From Prevotellaceae bacterium (GTDB taxonomy: Bacteria; Bacteroidota; Bacteroidia; Bacteroidales; UBA932), in assembly GCA_031267135.1 (NCBI GenBank), contig JAIRZQ010000183.1, positions 1 through 54,255 of the forward strand: DNA of 54,255 nucleotides, written 5' to 3'. Of the stretch, positions 10,499-19,860 are shown piece after piece (position 1 is the first letter of the stretch; each line of letters opens with the position of its first letter). The notes beneath the pieces are model-generated. The model was not told the DNA's origin, did not search any database, and was given only the letters and a program-made list of their open reading frames with translations. The translations under genes were made by a program, and so were the position numbers.

Positions 10499-10993
10499 TT
10501 AAGCCAAGTTATCATCCTTATCTTCATATTCTTCTTCCTGTTCATCATCCATCATAAAATCATCGTCATGCGACATTCCGAATAAGTCTTTTTCGACATC
10601 ATCCGTTATTTCATTGTCAACTTTGACTTCAACTTTTATGAGGTAACTGACATCGTCCGTATCAAGCATTATTGCGTGAAAAAAGTCGCCGTTTCCTTTT
10701 TCAACTTTCAGGATATAATCACGCCATCCTGATGGGTATTTTTCGTTCAACAGTTCAACAAGTTCCGGAGCAAGTTGATTATAATTAACAACAATTCTGC
10801 GTCGTACCGGCTGTTGATTTGTTGATGCCTTTACAGGTTGATTTTCAGTAATATCAATCTCTTTTTTATCTGCTTTTTCAACTGCCTGTTCTTTTATTTT
10901 TTTTTTCGGTTTTGATGGGGTTACAGCTTTTTTTGCAGATTTTTTTCCTGTTGTTTTATTTGTTTTTGTTTGTTTATTATTTGTTGTTGCCAT
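10499..10993 (-). CDS. Hypothetical charge-polarised protein (Lys-rich N-terminus, acidic C-tail)
   Basis: 164 aa: KKSAKKAVTPSKPKKKIKE N-terminus, compact YNQLAPELVELLNEKYPSGWRDYILKVEKGNGDFFHAIML core, DDDFMMDDEQEEEYEDKDD tail. Confidence 0.75.
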   Translation of the reverse strand: MATTNNKQTKTNKTTGKKSAKKAVTPSKPKKKIKEQAVEKADKKEIDITENQPVKASTNQQPVRRRIVVNYNQLAPELVELLNEKYPSGWRDYILKVEKGNGDFFHAIMLDTDDVSYLIKVEVKVDNEITDDVEKDLFGMSHDDDFMMDDEQEEEYEDKDDNLA

Positions 10994-11389
10994 AGTAATT
11001 TTTACTAAAAGTTGTGCAAGTTTAATATCATTTTTTTAATCGTAAAAGAATATTTTACCGTTTTTGATTGAATTTTATAGAAATAAAATCGTTTAATGCA
11101 GTTAATCAATGAGATAAATGATGATACACGTTTAGCAAATTAAAACAATTTAACAAATGTTTTAATTTGTCCTATAATTTATATTATGTTAAGTTTATAA
11201 TTTAACTATTATAATATAAGTTAGTTAGCTACTATTTTGGTATTTTATGAACGATAATAAGTTTTTTTTCTGTTTTTTATTTTTTTGTCTTTTAAATTCG
11301 TTATTTGCTACGTTTTTTACATTATTTGCGTATCGTATTGAAAATAATGTATAAATTTGTTGCAAAAATTAATTTAAATATAAAAAATT

Positions 11390-11929
11390 ATGAGAAAAAT
11401 ATTTTTATTATCATTTGTATTTCTGGCGCTGTCGGCAAATGCTCAAAGTAAAAATTTTTACGATTTTTCTGTAAAAACTATCGATGGAAACGATTTGTCA
11501 CTGTCGCAATTTAGAGGTAAAAAAGTTATGGTTGTGAATGTTGCATCCAAATGCGGTCTTACGCCTCAATATGCACAGTTACAGGCATTGTTTGAAAAAT
11601 ACGGGAACGATAATTTTGTTATTATCGGCTTTCCTGCTAATAATTTCGGCGCACAGGAACCCGGCACAAATGCCGAGATTAAGGAATTTTGCACGGCAAA
11701 TTACGGCGTTACTTTCCCGATGATGGAAAAGATCTCGATAAAGGGTGACGACATCACTCCTGTTTATAAATGGCTTACGCAAAAAGTCGAAAACGGTAAG
11801 GAAGATGCCGAAGTTACCTGGAATTTCCAAAAATTTTTGATTGATGAAAACGGAAATTGGGTAAAATCATTCTCGCCACGCACAAGTCCTGATGATGAGG
11901 AAATTATAAACTGGATTGAGAATAAATAA
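11390..11929 (+). CDS. Glutathione peroxidase family protein (Cys type), exported
   Basis: VMVNVASKCGLTPQYAQLQALFEKY, FPANNFGAQEPG, WNFQKFLID motifs; signal peptide. Confidence 0.92.
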   Translation: MRKIFLLSFVFLALSANAQSKNFYDFSVKTIDGNDLSLSQFRGKKVMVVNVASKCGLTPQYAQLQALFEKYGNDNFVIIGFPANNFGAQEPGTNAEIKEFCTANYGVTFPMMEKISIKGDDITPVYKWLTQKVENGKEDAEVTWNFQKFLIDENGNWVKSFSPRTSPDDEEIINWIENK

Positions 11930-11953
11930 AAATTATTTTCAATCAATTTTACA

Positions 11954-12391
11954 ATGAAAAATTTTCAAATAAGATTTTGCATTGCGGATGATTATGCAGC
12001 GATTTTTGAACTGCTAAAACAATTGTGGATTGATAAGCAATTAAACTGTAAAGTGCTTCAAGCTGTATATGAAAATGCTTTAAAATCAGACAGGCAAAAA
12101 CTAATTATTGGATTGATTGGCAATAAAATAGTAGGATTTTGTTCGTTGACAATTAATAATAATTTATGGCAAGGCGGAAATTTAGGATATATAGATGAAT
12201 TAATTGTAGATGAAAATTTTCGCGGACAAGGAATTGGTAAAACACTAATGGCTGAAATTACAAAAATTGCAAGGGAAAATAATTGTAAGCAAATAGAACT
12301 AAGTTCGGCATTTCATCGAAAAGAAGCACATCAATTTTATAAAAATTCAGGATACGAAAAACGAGCATATTTGTTTTCAAAAGCAATATAA
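11954..12391 (+). CDS. GNAT family N-acetyltransferase
   Basis: IDELIVDENFRGQGIGKTLMAEITKIAREN...HQFYKNSGYEKRAYLFSK. Confidence 0.88.
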   Translation: MKNFQIRFCIADDYAAIFELLKQLWIDKQLNCKVLQAVYENALKSDRQKLIIGLIGNKIVGFCSLTINNNLWQGGNLGYIDELIVDENFRGQGIGKTLMAEITKIARENNCKQIELSSAFHRKEAHQFYKNSGYEKRAYLFSKAI

Positions 12392-12406
12392 TACTTTTGA
12401 TTCTGT

Positions 12407-12459
12407 GAATACTTGCATCTCCCCTACCCTGATTGCATTTCATTGAAATTCAAGTATTC
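12407..12459 (+). terminator. Inverted repeat/possible terminator between the GNAT and RM genes
   Basis: GAATACTTG (12407-12415) and CAAGTATTC (12451-12459) followed by TGGTTTTTTCT; inner TTTCAttGAAA. Confidence 0.45.
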
Positions 12460-12495
12460 TGGTTTTTTCTAAACAGTAATGTATGAATCTTGACA

Positions 12496-15400
12496 TTATT
12501 CAAAGTCAATTTCGGTATTTGCGATTTTATCCAATTCTCCCGAAATGCTTTTTTTGATTTGTTCTATCTTTTTGTGTTTTTCGGCGATTTCTTTTTGAGT
12601 GGACAAATCAAGTTCGCCTTTGGAATTAATGGGTATCTTAATAGTTATATTAGAATTGAGTATAACATTTTTCATTACTTTTTTGTTATCCGTCCCTGTT
12701 GCAATATTTCTGAAATTAAGAACAGCATTAACAAAAGGCAAATAAACAGTTTTTTTATAATATTCTTTTACTGTCATTAAACCGCACACGTTTGTTATTG
12801 AAAATCTGCCATTACGATAAAATGTTGTTCCTGCATAAATCCCATCTGTCGTCCAAGTTATACCTTCACAATCAAAATCAAAAGAATTTAAGTAACCAAA
12901 TATTCCATTTTCTTTGGTATTTGAAGAATATATAGGATATTCGCCCGCATTATCTTTCAAATCTTTCTTTGAAATTACTCGCCCCCTTGTAAAATTAAAA
13001 ATATCGTTTATTGAAACTTCTTTATATTGATAATTTGTTTCTATTTCTACATTCAACTCTTCTATCTGTTTTTTATAATTATCTATTTTCGTTTTTAATT
13101 CGGAAACAAACTCAAATTTTTCAATTACTTCTTTCTGCTTTTCAATGTCAATATTTCCACTTTCATCAAAAGGAATTTCAATAGAAACATTTTGCATATT
13201 TTTCAACGAAGAACGCAAACCTCTATCAAAACCGTATTTATATTTTACTTTTTCGAGTTGCACCATTAAATATGCAGGCAAAATATCATCTGTTAATATT
13301 CTAATTGCACCGCAATGGTCGGTTGTAACAAATGGTGTGTGTTTTGGAACAAAATTATACTCAAAATCGCCGTCAATTCCCCAAAGCACAAAATTGTTTG
13401 AGAAATCAGAAATATTACTTTTGTTATGGTACGAAATCGGAGTTTTTACATTGGCACTATAAATCGGCATATCGCCGTTAATGTGTATGAGGTTTTTCTT
13501 TACCAATCTTTTGCCAATAAACAAGTCAAAATATTTCTTATCTGTTAAAAATATTTCTCTGTAACTATGTACTAACTTTTTTTTTTCAGCAACTTCACCT
13601 AATAAATCAGTATATTCGTTCAGTGTATCAGAAATGTCTTTTATTAGTTCTTTAAAATCAACAATATCAATAGTTTTATCTTCTTCAATAATTCCTAATT
13701 CAATTTGTTCTTCTTTACTCCACCAACGTTCAATGCTCCAATTTGTATCTGGGTCAAATTTCTCAATCGGTTGAATTTTACAGCGTTTATCATTGAATTT
13801 GAATGATTTTTTTGCATTTTTGAATTGGTTAAACCAATCTACCGATTCGCTTAAATCATCTTGCTCTATGTTAAAACGGTAAATATCACGACTTTCGCCA
13901 ATCTCGCTTACCAAATAAGTAAAAACAGGGTCTGTTTGTTTTTCTGCTTTATTCTGCTTTTTGGTTAGGCACAGAATATAGGTTTTTTTCTGGGTCGTAA
14001 AAAATGTTTTTAAAGGCAAAGAAATAATTCCGTCAATAAAACATTCGTCTAAAATATACTGCCGTAAGTTCTTATCGTTTTGTCGATTGAAAATACCATC
14101 AGGAACAACAACAAACGCTTTTCCACCCGGTTTCAATGCACGAACAATCCATTCCATAAACAAACCTTCAACGCCCATTGCGTTGATTTTGTAATGACTT
14201 TGAAGATTACTTTTTATTATTTCTTCTTTCAAATTACTGCTGCCCGTGGTTACATACGGAGGATTCGTAAGAATTAAATCTATTTTTCCTTCGTAACTTG
14301 TATCGCGCAATGTGCCAAGAATATTTTTTGTTTTTAACTCAAAAGTCTCATTGAAAAGTTTTGAAAATTCAGGAGTTATATCCGAATATTTGCGTATTAT
14401 ATCCGACAAATAAATCAACATATTTGCTTTGGCTAGAATAATCGTTTTTTGTTCCTCTTTATCAAAACCTTTATCTTTGCCGACAAGTGTAATTTTGCGA
14501 ACTAATTTTTTGTTTTTTACTTCGTAAAAATGTTCTATATTATTATTTATCAAAAGTGGTTCAAGTAAAAATTTTCCCACTCCACACGCAGGGTCGCAAA
14601 TCGTTATTCCCTCTTTAATCTCAGCTTCTGCCATTTTTACCATTGAGCGAACAACTTTCAATGGCGTAAAATATTGTCCCCAATTCTTTTTGCTAATACT
14701 TTCTTTCAAAAAAGTCTCAAACAATTTGCTTTTAAAATCTTTGTCAATATTTCGCAATTCTCCACCACCTTCTTTTTCATCTCTAAATTTTTTCAATATT
14801 TTGTGGAAAACTGTGCCAAATCCATCAACAGCTTCATCATCTTTACTAACGAAAATAGTCCCATTTATTATAGTAGTATTATCATCATAGGAAACAGGGA
14901 ACAAATCTTTTTTTATGTATTTGCGTACATTGTCGGCATAATATTTTAATACAATATTTTCATCTTCTTTTTCAAACATTGTCATTATAAAATCATAACT
15001 CAAATGTTCTTTCAAAATTCCCAAATCACTCAAATATTTGAATATAAACAACTCAACAAAACTATACAAGCAGTTTTCGGGTGTCGCACCCGCCGCCATC
15101 CACAAATCCTGCCAAACGCTTTTTGCTAATCTGGTAGGGTCTTTTAATCGAGGTTCACGAATTTGCGAATTATCTTTGTCTATGCTGTCTATAATTTGTT
15201 CTATCAACCTCTCTAAATCCTGATTTTTATAATCGAATGTTGTCTTTAATTCTTCGCCTTTTTCATCTAAAATTTTCTCACCATTAAAGACGTTAATCCA
15301 AATTGTATCAACACTATCGGTTAGAATTAAAATTTTGGCATTGAGAACTTGCGCTACATCTAAACCTTGTTTTAAGGTATCTTGTTTTTGCTTTTCGGTT

Positions 15401-15624
15401 TTAAATTTTGAAATATCCTTGTTCTCAACAACAGCAATTACTTCTTTTTTAGACGTAATAATCCCGTCGGGTTTCCGCCTTTCAAAAGATTTGTAATCTT
15501 TTTTCGGAATAATCCCCGCATTTTTCAATGCATTGAGAGTAGTACTCCCAATATTACGAAAATCCCATTTCCCTATTTTTTCAGGATTTCGGATTAAATC
15601 TCTTTGTAATAGTTCTTCACTCAT
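12496..15624 (-). CDS. Single-chain restriction-modification enzyme: PD-(D/E)XK nuclease + HsdM-like N6-adenine methyltransferase + two HsdS-like target-recognition domains
   Basis: 1042 aa; PDGIITSKKEVIAVVENKD nuclease motif, DPACGVGKFLLEP (motif I), LILTNPPYV (motif IV), then two S-like segments each ending in a coiled-coil (SELKTKIDNYKKQIEELN; KKIEQIKKSISGELDKI). Confidence 0.87.
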   Translation of the reverse strand: MSEELLQRDLIRNPEKIGKWDFRNIGSTTLNALKNAGIIPKKDYKSFERRKPDGIITSKKEVIAVVENKDISKFKTEKQKQDTLKQGLDVAQVLNAKILILTDSVDTIWINVFNGEKILDEKGEELKTTFDYKNQDLERLIEQIIDSIDKDNSQIREPRLKDPTRLAKSVWQDLWMAAGATPENCLYSFVELFIFKYLSDLGILKEHLSYDFIMTMFEKEDENIVLKYYADNVRKYIKKDLFPVSYDDNTTIINGTIFVSKDDEAVDGFGTVFHKILKKFRDEKEGGGELRNIDKDFKSKLFETFLKESISKKNWGQYFTPLKVVRSMVKMAEAEIKEGITICDPACGVGKFLLEPLLINNNIEHFYEVKNKKLVRKITLVGKDKGFDKEEQKTIILAKANMLIYLSDIIRKYSDITPEFSKLFNETFELKTKNILGTLRDTSYEGKIDLILTNPPYVTTGSSNLKEEIIKSNLQSHYKINAMGVEGLFMEWIVRALKPGGKAFVVVPDGIFNRQNDKNLRQYILDECFIDGIISLPLKTFFTTQKKTYILCLTKKQNKAEKQTDPVFTYLVSEIGESRDIYRFNIEQDDLSESVDWFNQFKNAKKSFKFNDKRCKIQPIEKFDPDTNWSIERWWSKEEQIELGIIEEDKTIDIVDFKELIKDISDTLNEYTDLLGEVAEKKKLVHSYREIFLTDKKYFDLFIGKRLVKKNLIHINGDMPIYSANVKTPISYHNKSNISDFSNNFVLWGIDGDFEYNFVPKHTPFVTTDHCGAIRILTDDILPAYLMVQLEKVKYKYGFDRGLRSSLKNMQNVSIEIPFDESGNIDIEKQKEVIEKFEFVSELKTKIDNYKKQIEELNVEIETNYQYKEVSINDIFNFTRGRVISKKDLKDNAGEYPIYSSNTKENGIFGYLNSFDFDCEGITWTTDGIYAGTTFYRNGRFSITNVCGLMTVKEYYKKTVYLPFVNAVLNFRNIATGTDNKKVMKNVILNSNITIKIPINSKGELDLSTQKEIAEKHKKIEQIKKSISGELDKIANTEIDFE

Positions 15625-15629
15625 AATGC

Positions 15630-15995
15630 TTAAAGATTTAATTTCCTTTGTTTGGAATTTTTATTTGTCAAATATTGAACAGTATCCTCTGCTACAATAA
15701 ATACATTTTCTGAACATTTATATTTATGTGCTTCGGTTGCAAATTTATCTGCAAAAAATAAATCTATTATTTCCTGCAAATCAATTTGAAAAAGCTTGGC
15801 AAGATTACTCAATTTATTTTTACTGAATTTTTTAGAACCATTTTCTATACGGCTTACAGCGCTTGAGTTAATTTCTATTTTAGCGCCAAATTCGGTTTGA
15901 GTCCAACCCTGTTTTTCTCGCTCTGTTTTTATAAATAATCCAAAACTTGCCATCTTTATGATATTACTTTTTTTGGTTTGATTTATTTTGGGCAA
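15630..15995 (-). CDS. XRE-family helix-turn-helix regulator, candidate controller of the RM gene
   Basis: FIKTEREKQGWTQTEFGAKIEINSSAVSRIENGSKKFSKNKLSNLAKLF; stop lies 5 bp upstream of the RM start. Confidence 0.85.
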   Translation of the reverse strand: MPKINQTKKSNIIKMASFGLFIKTEREKQGWTQTEFGAKIEINSSAVSRIENGSKKFSKNKLSNLAKLFQIDLQEIIDLFFADKFATEAHKYKCSENVFIVAEDTVQYLTNKNSKQRKLNL

Positions 15996-16128
15996 AAATA
16001 ATAATTATTTTTCAAATACTATACAATAATAATTAATTTTTTGTAATAATTTTTACATTGTAGAATGTAACTTTATTATTAATATGTTTATAATCAATAT
16101 CTTTATAAAGATTCTTGGAATATTGTAA

Positions 16129-16329
16129 CTAATCATTTTCTTCGAGAATAAATATTTCTTCTACCGTTTTACTGAAATATCGCGCAATTTTTAACGCTAA
16201 TATAGTTGACGGAACATATTTGCCTGTTTCAATTGTATTTATCGTTTGACGGCTTACAAATACGGCATTTGCCAGATTTTCCTGAGTTATATTCTTTACG
16301 GCTCTTTCTACTTTCAAATTAGTTCTCAT
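16129..16329 (-). CDS. XRE-family (YozG-like) small HTH regulator
   Basis: MRTNLKVERAVKNITQENLANAVFVSRQTINTIETGKYVPSTILALKIARYFSKTVEEIFILEE. Confidence 0.88.
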   Translation of the reverse strand: MRTNLKVERAVKNITQENLANAVFVSRQTINTIETGKYVPSTILALKIARYFSKTVEEIFILEEND

Positions 16330-16579
16330 TTCTACTTGATTTACGATTAATAAACAGCAAATAATTAAATCTCACAATAAATATCAGCAATGTAGTAAAC
16401 ATGTTATAAATCATAACAGTGGAAAAAGGCATGTTATAAATAAACATGACGCAAAGCAACAGCAGAATATAATTAATGAATACAGCCCATTGAAGTGATG
16501 AAAGCCGCAATTCAGCAATGTATTCATCTTCTGTCTTCTCTTTTGAAAACGCAACAAGCCAAGCCTTGATTTCATCCAA
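16319..16579 (-). CDS. Small two-TM membrane protein coupled to the HTH gene
   Basis: Overlaps the HTH start by 11 bp; two hydrophobic segments; start would be TTG. Confidence 0.6.
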   Translation of the reverse strand: MDEIKAWLVAFSKEKTEDEYIAELRLSSLQWAVFINYILLLLCVMFIYNMPFSTVMIYNMFTTLLIFIVRFNYLLFINRKSSRNEN

Positions 16580-16582
16580 AAA

Positions 16583-16894
16583 ATGCTGAAATCCTTTCCT
16601 GCTCTTAATGTCGAATGGCTGATTACAGGCAATGGTAAAATGTATAAAGAGCCGAAAGAACAGTCGCTTTTTATTGATAATGAGCCTGATGATTTATTTT
16701 CACCGACATCGAAAATCATTGATAACGCTCATAATATCTTTAAAAGCGACGAAAATCAAAGCAGAAAAAGTATGAATAATGAGAACGAAACGGATGTTTT
16801 GCCTCAAAACGAAGTTAAAACCTACAGTCGCGAGATGGAACGCATAATTATCTGCTATTCCGACAAAACATTTGAATTTTATTATCCTCGATGA
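16583..16894 (+). pseudogene. C-terminal remnant of a phage/XRE-type repressor (N-terminal HTH missing)
   Basis: FIQKMLKSFPALNVEWLITGNGKMYKE is the post-HTH segment of Bacteroidetes XRE regulators; an in-frame stop (16544-16546) lies just upstream and the HTH is absent. Confidence 0.55.
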
Positions 16895-16952
16895 ATTTCC
16901 GCAATCTTTAATTTATATGAATAAATTATTTGTATAGATTGTATATAAAATA

Positions 16953-16984
16953 AAAACAGCGATAATTTATTTTACCGCTGTTTT
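16953..16984 (-). terminator. Bidirectional terminator downstream of the OmpA-family gene
   Basis: AAAACAGCG...CGCTGTTTT hairpin. Confidence 0.65.
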
Positions 16985-17005
16985 CTAAAATACAGTTCAT
17001 AAAAT

Positions 17006-18187
17006 TCACTGTATCACAAACTCAAGCCTGCGATTTTGTTTGCGGTTTTCTTTCGATGAATTTTGAGCAAGCGGTTGTGTTTCTCCTTTGCTATCTACGG
17101 AAATACGCTCTGTTGCAATGCCTTTTTCAATCAGGTATTCTTTGCCTGTTTCTGCGCGTTTCAGTCCTTTCTTAATATTAATGTTTTTATAACCGATTTC
17201 GCAAGTATGACCAACTATAAGTATCTTAACATCTGAATATTTATTGAGCATAACAGCAATATCATTAAGTATTGATTTTTGAGCTTCAGATAATGCTGTT
17301 TCGTCAAAAGAATAGCCGTCAATTTTTGTTTCTGCAATTTTTTGAATAGCACTTTTACGTTCTTCGGCGGCTTTGCGTTCGGCTTCCTGCCGTTGAAGTT
17401 CGGCTTGACGCTTGGCTTCTTGTTCGGCAAAAAGAGTCTCATTGTTAGCAATAACTTCATTTTGTTTTTCTTGAAAGGACTGCCAATATTGACTTTCCCA
17501 TTCTGATCGGGTAATGCCTTGGCTTTGTTGCTCTTCTGAATATGAAGAATACTTGTTTTCAACAAATTGTCTGTGCTTTTCAGGATTGTAAGTAAGATTT
17601 CCTCTTTCATCAACATCATACGCAGCGTAGAAATCGGGGTTTTCTTCCATATCTCTATCAAGTTTCTTCAATCTTTTGGCAACTACAATTTTGTCACTTG
17701 TATAGTTGGTAGCCCACATAAGAACGGCAAGTTGTGTCGTTTTATCTCCTTTTGAATCAACAAAAGCTTGTGTAGCATTCAAATTGTCAATAATGAGCTG
17801 TCTTGTAGGATTACGAGGATCGTTAATATTCTTGTCATTATCTTCAAAATAATTGCTGATGGTAACGGCAGATTTATTAAATCCTCCAGAAGCATTATTC
17901 CAAGCATCGGCACGTTGTAAAGATTTGCCATATACTTCTTTTTTTTCTTCGGCAGCCATTGCTTCGGGATTAATATCCCAACCTGTTTGCTCTTTTATTC
18001 TTTGATAGGATTCTCTTTTTTCTGCTTCATATCTATCGGCATTTGTGCGAGTATTACTGTGTTGCTGATTTTTAATGGCGTCATATATTTGGAATCCTCC
18101 TTTTATTATATCTCCCAACGACTGCGCAGAAATATTTCCCGAACAAATTATAATGCTTAAAGCACATAATATCATTTTCTTTTTCAT
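17006..18187 (-). CDS. OmpA-family C-terminal domain protein, exported
   Basis: Signal peptide; C-terminal VKILIVGHTCEIGYKNINIKKGLKRAETGKEYLIEKGIATERISVDSKGETQPLAQNSSKENRKQNRRLEFVI. Confidence 0.85.
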   Translation of the reverse strand: MKKKMILCALSIIICSGNISAQSLGDIIKGGFQIYDAIKNQQHSNTRTNADRYEAEKRESYQRIKEQTGWDINPEAMAAEEKKEVYGKSLQRADAWNNASGGFNKSAVTISNYFEDNDKNINDPRNPTRQLIIDNLNATQAFVDSKGDKTTQLAVLMWATNYTSDKIVVAKRLKKLDRDMEENPDFYAAYDVDERGNLTYNPEKHRQFVENKYSSYSEEQQSQGITRSEWESQYWQSFQEKQNEVIANNETLFAEQEAKRQAELQRQEAERKAAEERKSAIQKIAETKIDGYSFDETALSEAQKSILNDIAVMLNKYSDVKILIVGHTCEIGYKNINIKKGLKRAETGKEYLIEKGIATERISVDSKGETQPLAQNSSKENRKQNRRLEFVIQ

Positions 18188-18195
18188 GCCTGTAA

Positions 18196-18606
18196 CTATT
18201 TAATTGTTAAATCTGTAATAATATTATACCCTTTTGCTGTCGAGTCTGGTGATACCAAAACCATTCCTTCTGGAATAAGGAAACCTTTGTACTGCAAAGT
18301 TTCATTTTTAACACTTACCATATTTGCCATAACTTCTATGCCTTTTTTTAAGTTGCCTTTACAATTATAATTACCAGAAGCCGTTAATACAGGCTTTACA
18401 ATAATAGCATTATCCTTTTCTACTGCCGTATAAAAACTGACGGTATTTTTGTCCCAAAAATATACACTTGTAAGTATATTTCCTTTAACTCCGTCTTTTT
18501 CAACAGGAGTTACATTTAGCCAAACTGTCTTATTCAGGTAGTTGCGAGTTGCGCAACTGCATAAAAGCGTAAGACATAAGAGAAATAAAATATGTGTTTT
18601 TTTCAT
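18196..18606 (-). CDS. Hypothetical lipoprotein
   Basis: MKKTHILFLLCLTLLCSCATRNYLNK lipobox; 8 bp upstream of the OmpA-family gene. Confidence 0.7.
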   Translation of the reverse strand: MKKTHILFLLCLTLLCSCATRNYLNKTVWLNVTPVEKDGVKGNILTSVYFWDKNTVSFYTAVEKDNAIIVKPVLTASGNYNCKGNLKKGIEVMANMVSVKNETLQYKGFLIPEGMVLVSPDSTAKGYNIITDLTIK

Positions 18607-18607
18607 A

Positions 18608-18997
18608 TTATCGAATTATTACATTGTTAATGGCGATTTTAAAATCAGCGATTCCGCATCTATTTAATTGTGAGGTATCGCAAGTAAACAGAATAGAACT
18701 TTCACTTGGCGCATAAGAATGATTATTTGGTGGCGTATAGTCTTTATAATCACAGGTTGTAGAAATCAATCTTGTGATATAATCAGAATAAGCACAAATT
18801 TTCACATTAATGCTTTCAATGTCCTTTCCTGCATACTTTCCACTTGTATTGTACATTCTGTCTTGATAGATACCGGAAACCTTGAAATAGACCCGAATAC
18901 CGCCTTTTTCGGGATCTGTTCGTGTAATTGTTGCTGTTTGTGCATTAGTAATTACTACAAAGCCGATAACAGCTACTAAAATAATTAATATTTTTTT
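18608..18997 (-). CDS. Hypothetical secreted protein (start at MKKILIILVAVIGFVVITNAQ)
   Basis: Clear signal peptide; the ORF-track start at 19027 is probably too far upstream. Confidence 0.65.
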   Translation of the reverse strand, partial: KKILIILVAVIGFVVITNAQTATITRTDPEKGGIRVYFKVSGIYQDRMYNTSGKYAGKDIESINVKICAYSDYITRLISTTCDYKDYTPPNNHSYAPSESSILFTCDTSQLNRCGIADFKIAINNVIIR

Positions 18998-19106
18998 CAT
19001 AAATAATTTGTGTCGGTTATATACCATCGACCCGTCGGTTTTCAGTTAAAAATTTATTTTTCTCGCTCTGCCAGCTTCGCGAGTGTCTTGCCCGTTTTTT
19101 TAGAAA

Positions 19107-19192
19107 GTTTCTGCTCTTTCCTGCATTTTTTTGAGAACAGTTACAGTTCTGTTTTATATGATGTTGGCGGCTTTCCCGTCGTCGGATTTTTT
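19107..19192. repeat. Direct repeat copy A (about 86 bp, about 95% identical to copy B)
   Basis: gtttctgctctttcctgcatttttttgagaacagttacagttctgttttatatgatgttggcggctttcccgtcgtcggatttttt. Confidence 0.9.
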
Positions 19193-19683
19193 CAAAATGA
19201 GTTTATGTTTATTTCGACATTTGAAAACTTTTCCTGGCAATTAATTATAACATCTTCTTTTTTATAAGGGCTTAACTCGTACGTTTTATTACAGTTATTA
19301 TTTGCTGTTTGGGGATTGATACTTGCACTAACAGTTTGGTTGCTATTGTTATACAAACTTATTGTAGCATAAATATCTTCGTTTGAAGCTGACACTATTT
19401 TTATAATTTCATATTCCAAATGACCCAACGTATCGCTGTTGATTATTACAGGCTTTTTGCGAACGCGAGATTCGATGACACTTTTTAAAATCGACATCAT
19501 ATTACTACTATCACGCCACATTGCATTAAATATTTTACCTATTCATGTTTCTCTTTGTTCCCATTTTTCTAATTTTTCTATTGGTATTTTTTTTACTTCC
19601 TCTAATTTTTTCTTTACTGATTGTGCATTTGCACAAATTCCAAAGCCAATTAGGACTATCAAGATTGCTAAAATCCTTTTCAT
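19192..19683 (-). pseudogene. Secreted-protein gene split by an in-frame TGA (19543-19545)
   Basis: MKRILAILIVLIGFGICANAQSVKKKLEEVKKIPIEKLEKWEQRET[TGA]IGKIFNAMWRDSSNMMSILKSVIESR...; both halves are in the same frame with no other stop between. Confidence 0.65.
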
Positions 19684-19735
19684 TTTATTTTTGAGTTTAA
19701 CGACTACCTCCTTTTGGGCAGTCAAAAAAATAATT

Positions 19736-19820
19736 GTTTCTGCTCTTTCCTGCATTTTTTTGAGAACAGTTGCAGTTCTGTTTTATATGCTGTGGCGGTT
19801 TTCCCGTCGTCGGATTTTTC
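19736..19820. repeat. Direct repeat copy B
   Basis: gtttctgctctttcctgcatttttttgagaacagttgcagttctgttttatatgctgtggcggttttcccgtcgtcggatttttc. Confidence 0.9.
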
Positions 19821-19840
19821 TCAATTATATACAAATAAAA

Positions 19841-19860
19841 AAGCGGACTTAAATCCGCTT
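19841..19860 (-). terminator. Terminator-like hairpin AAGCGGA-TTTAAG-TCCGCTT plus T-tract on the minus strand
   Basis: AAGCGGATTTAAGTCCGCTTTTTTATTTG; abuts the 19857 palindrome. Confidence 0.6.

Noticed and set aside
19543-19545. TGA as a selenocysteine or recoded codon
   Set aside because: No SECIS-like element was evident and the flanking sequence is not a selenoprotein family; nonsense mutation or sequencing error is simpler.
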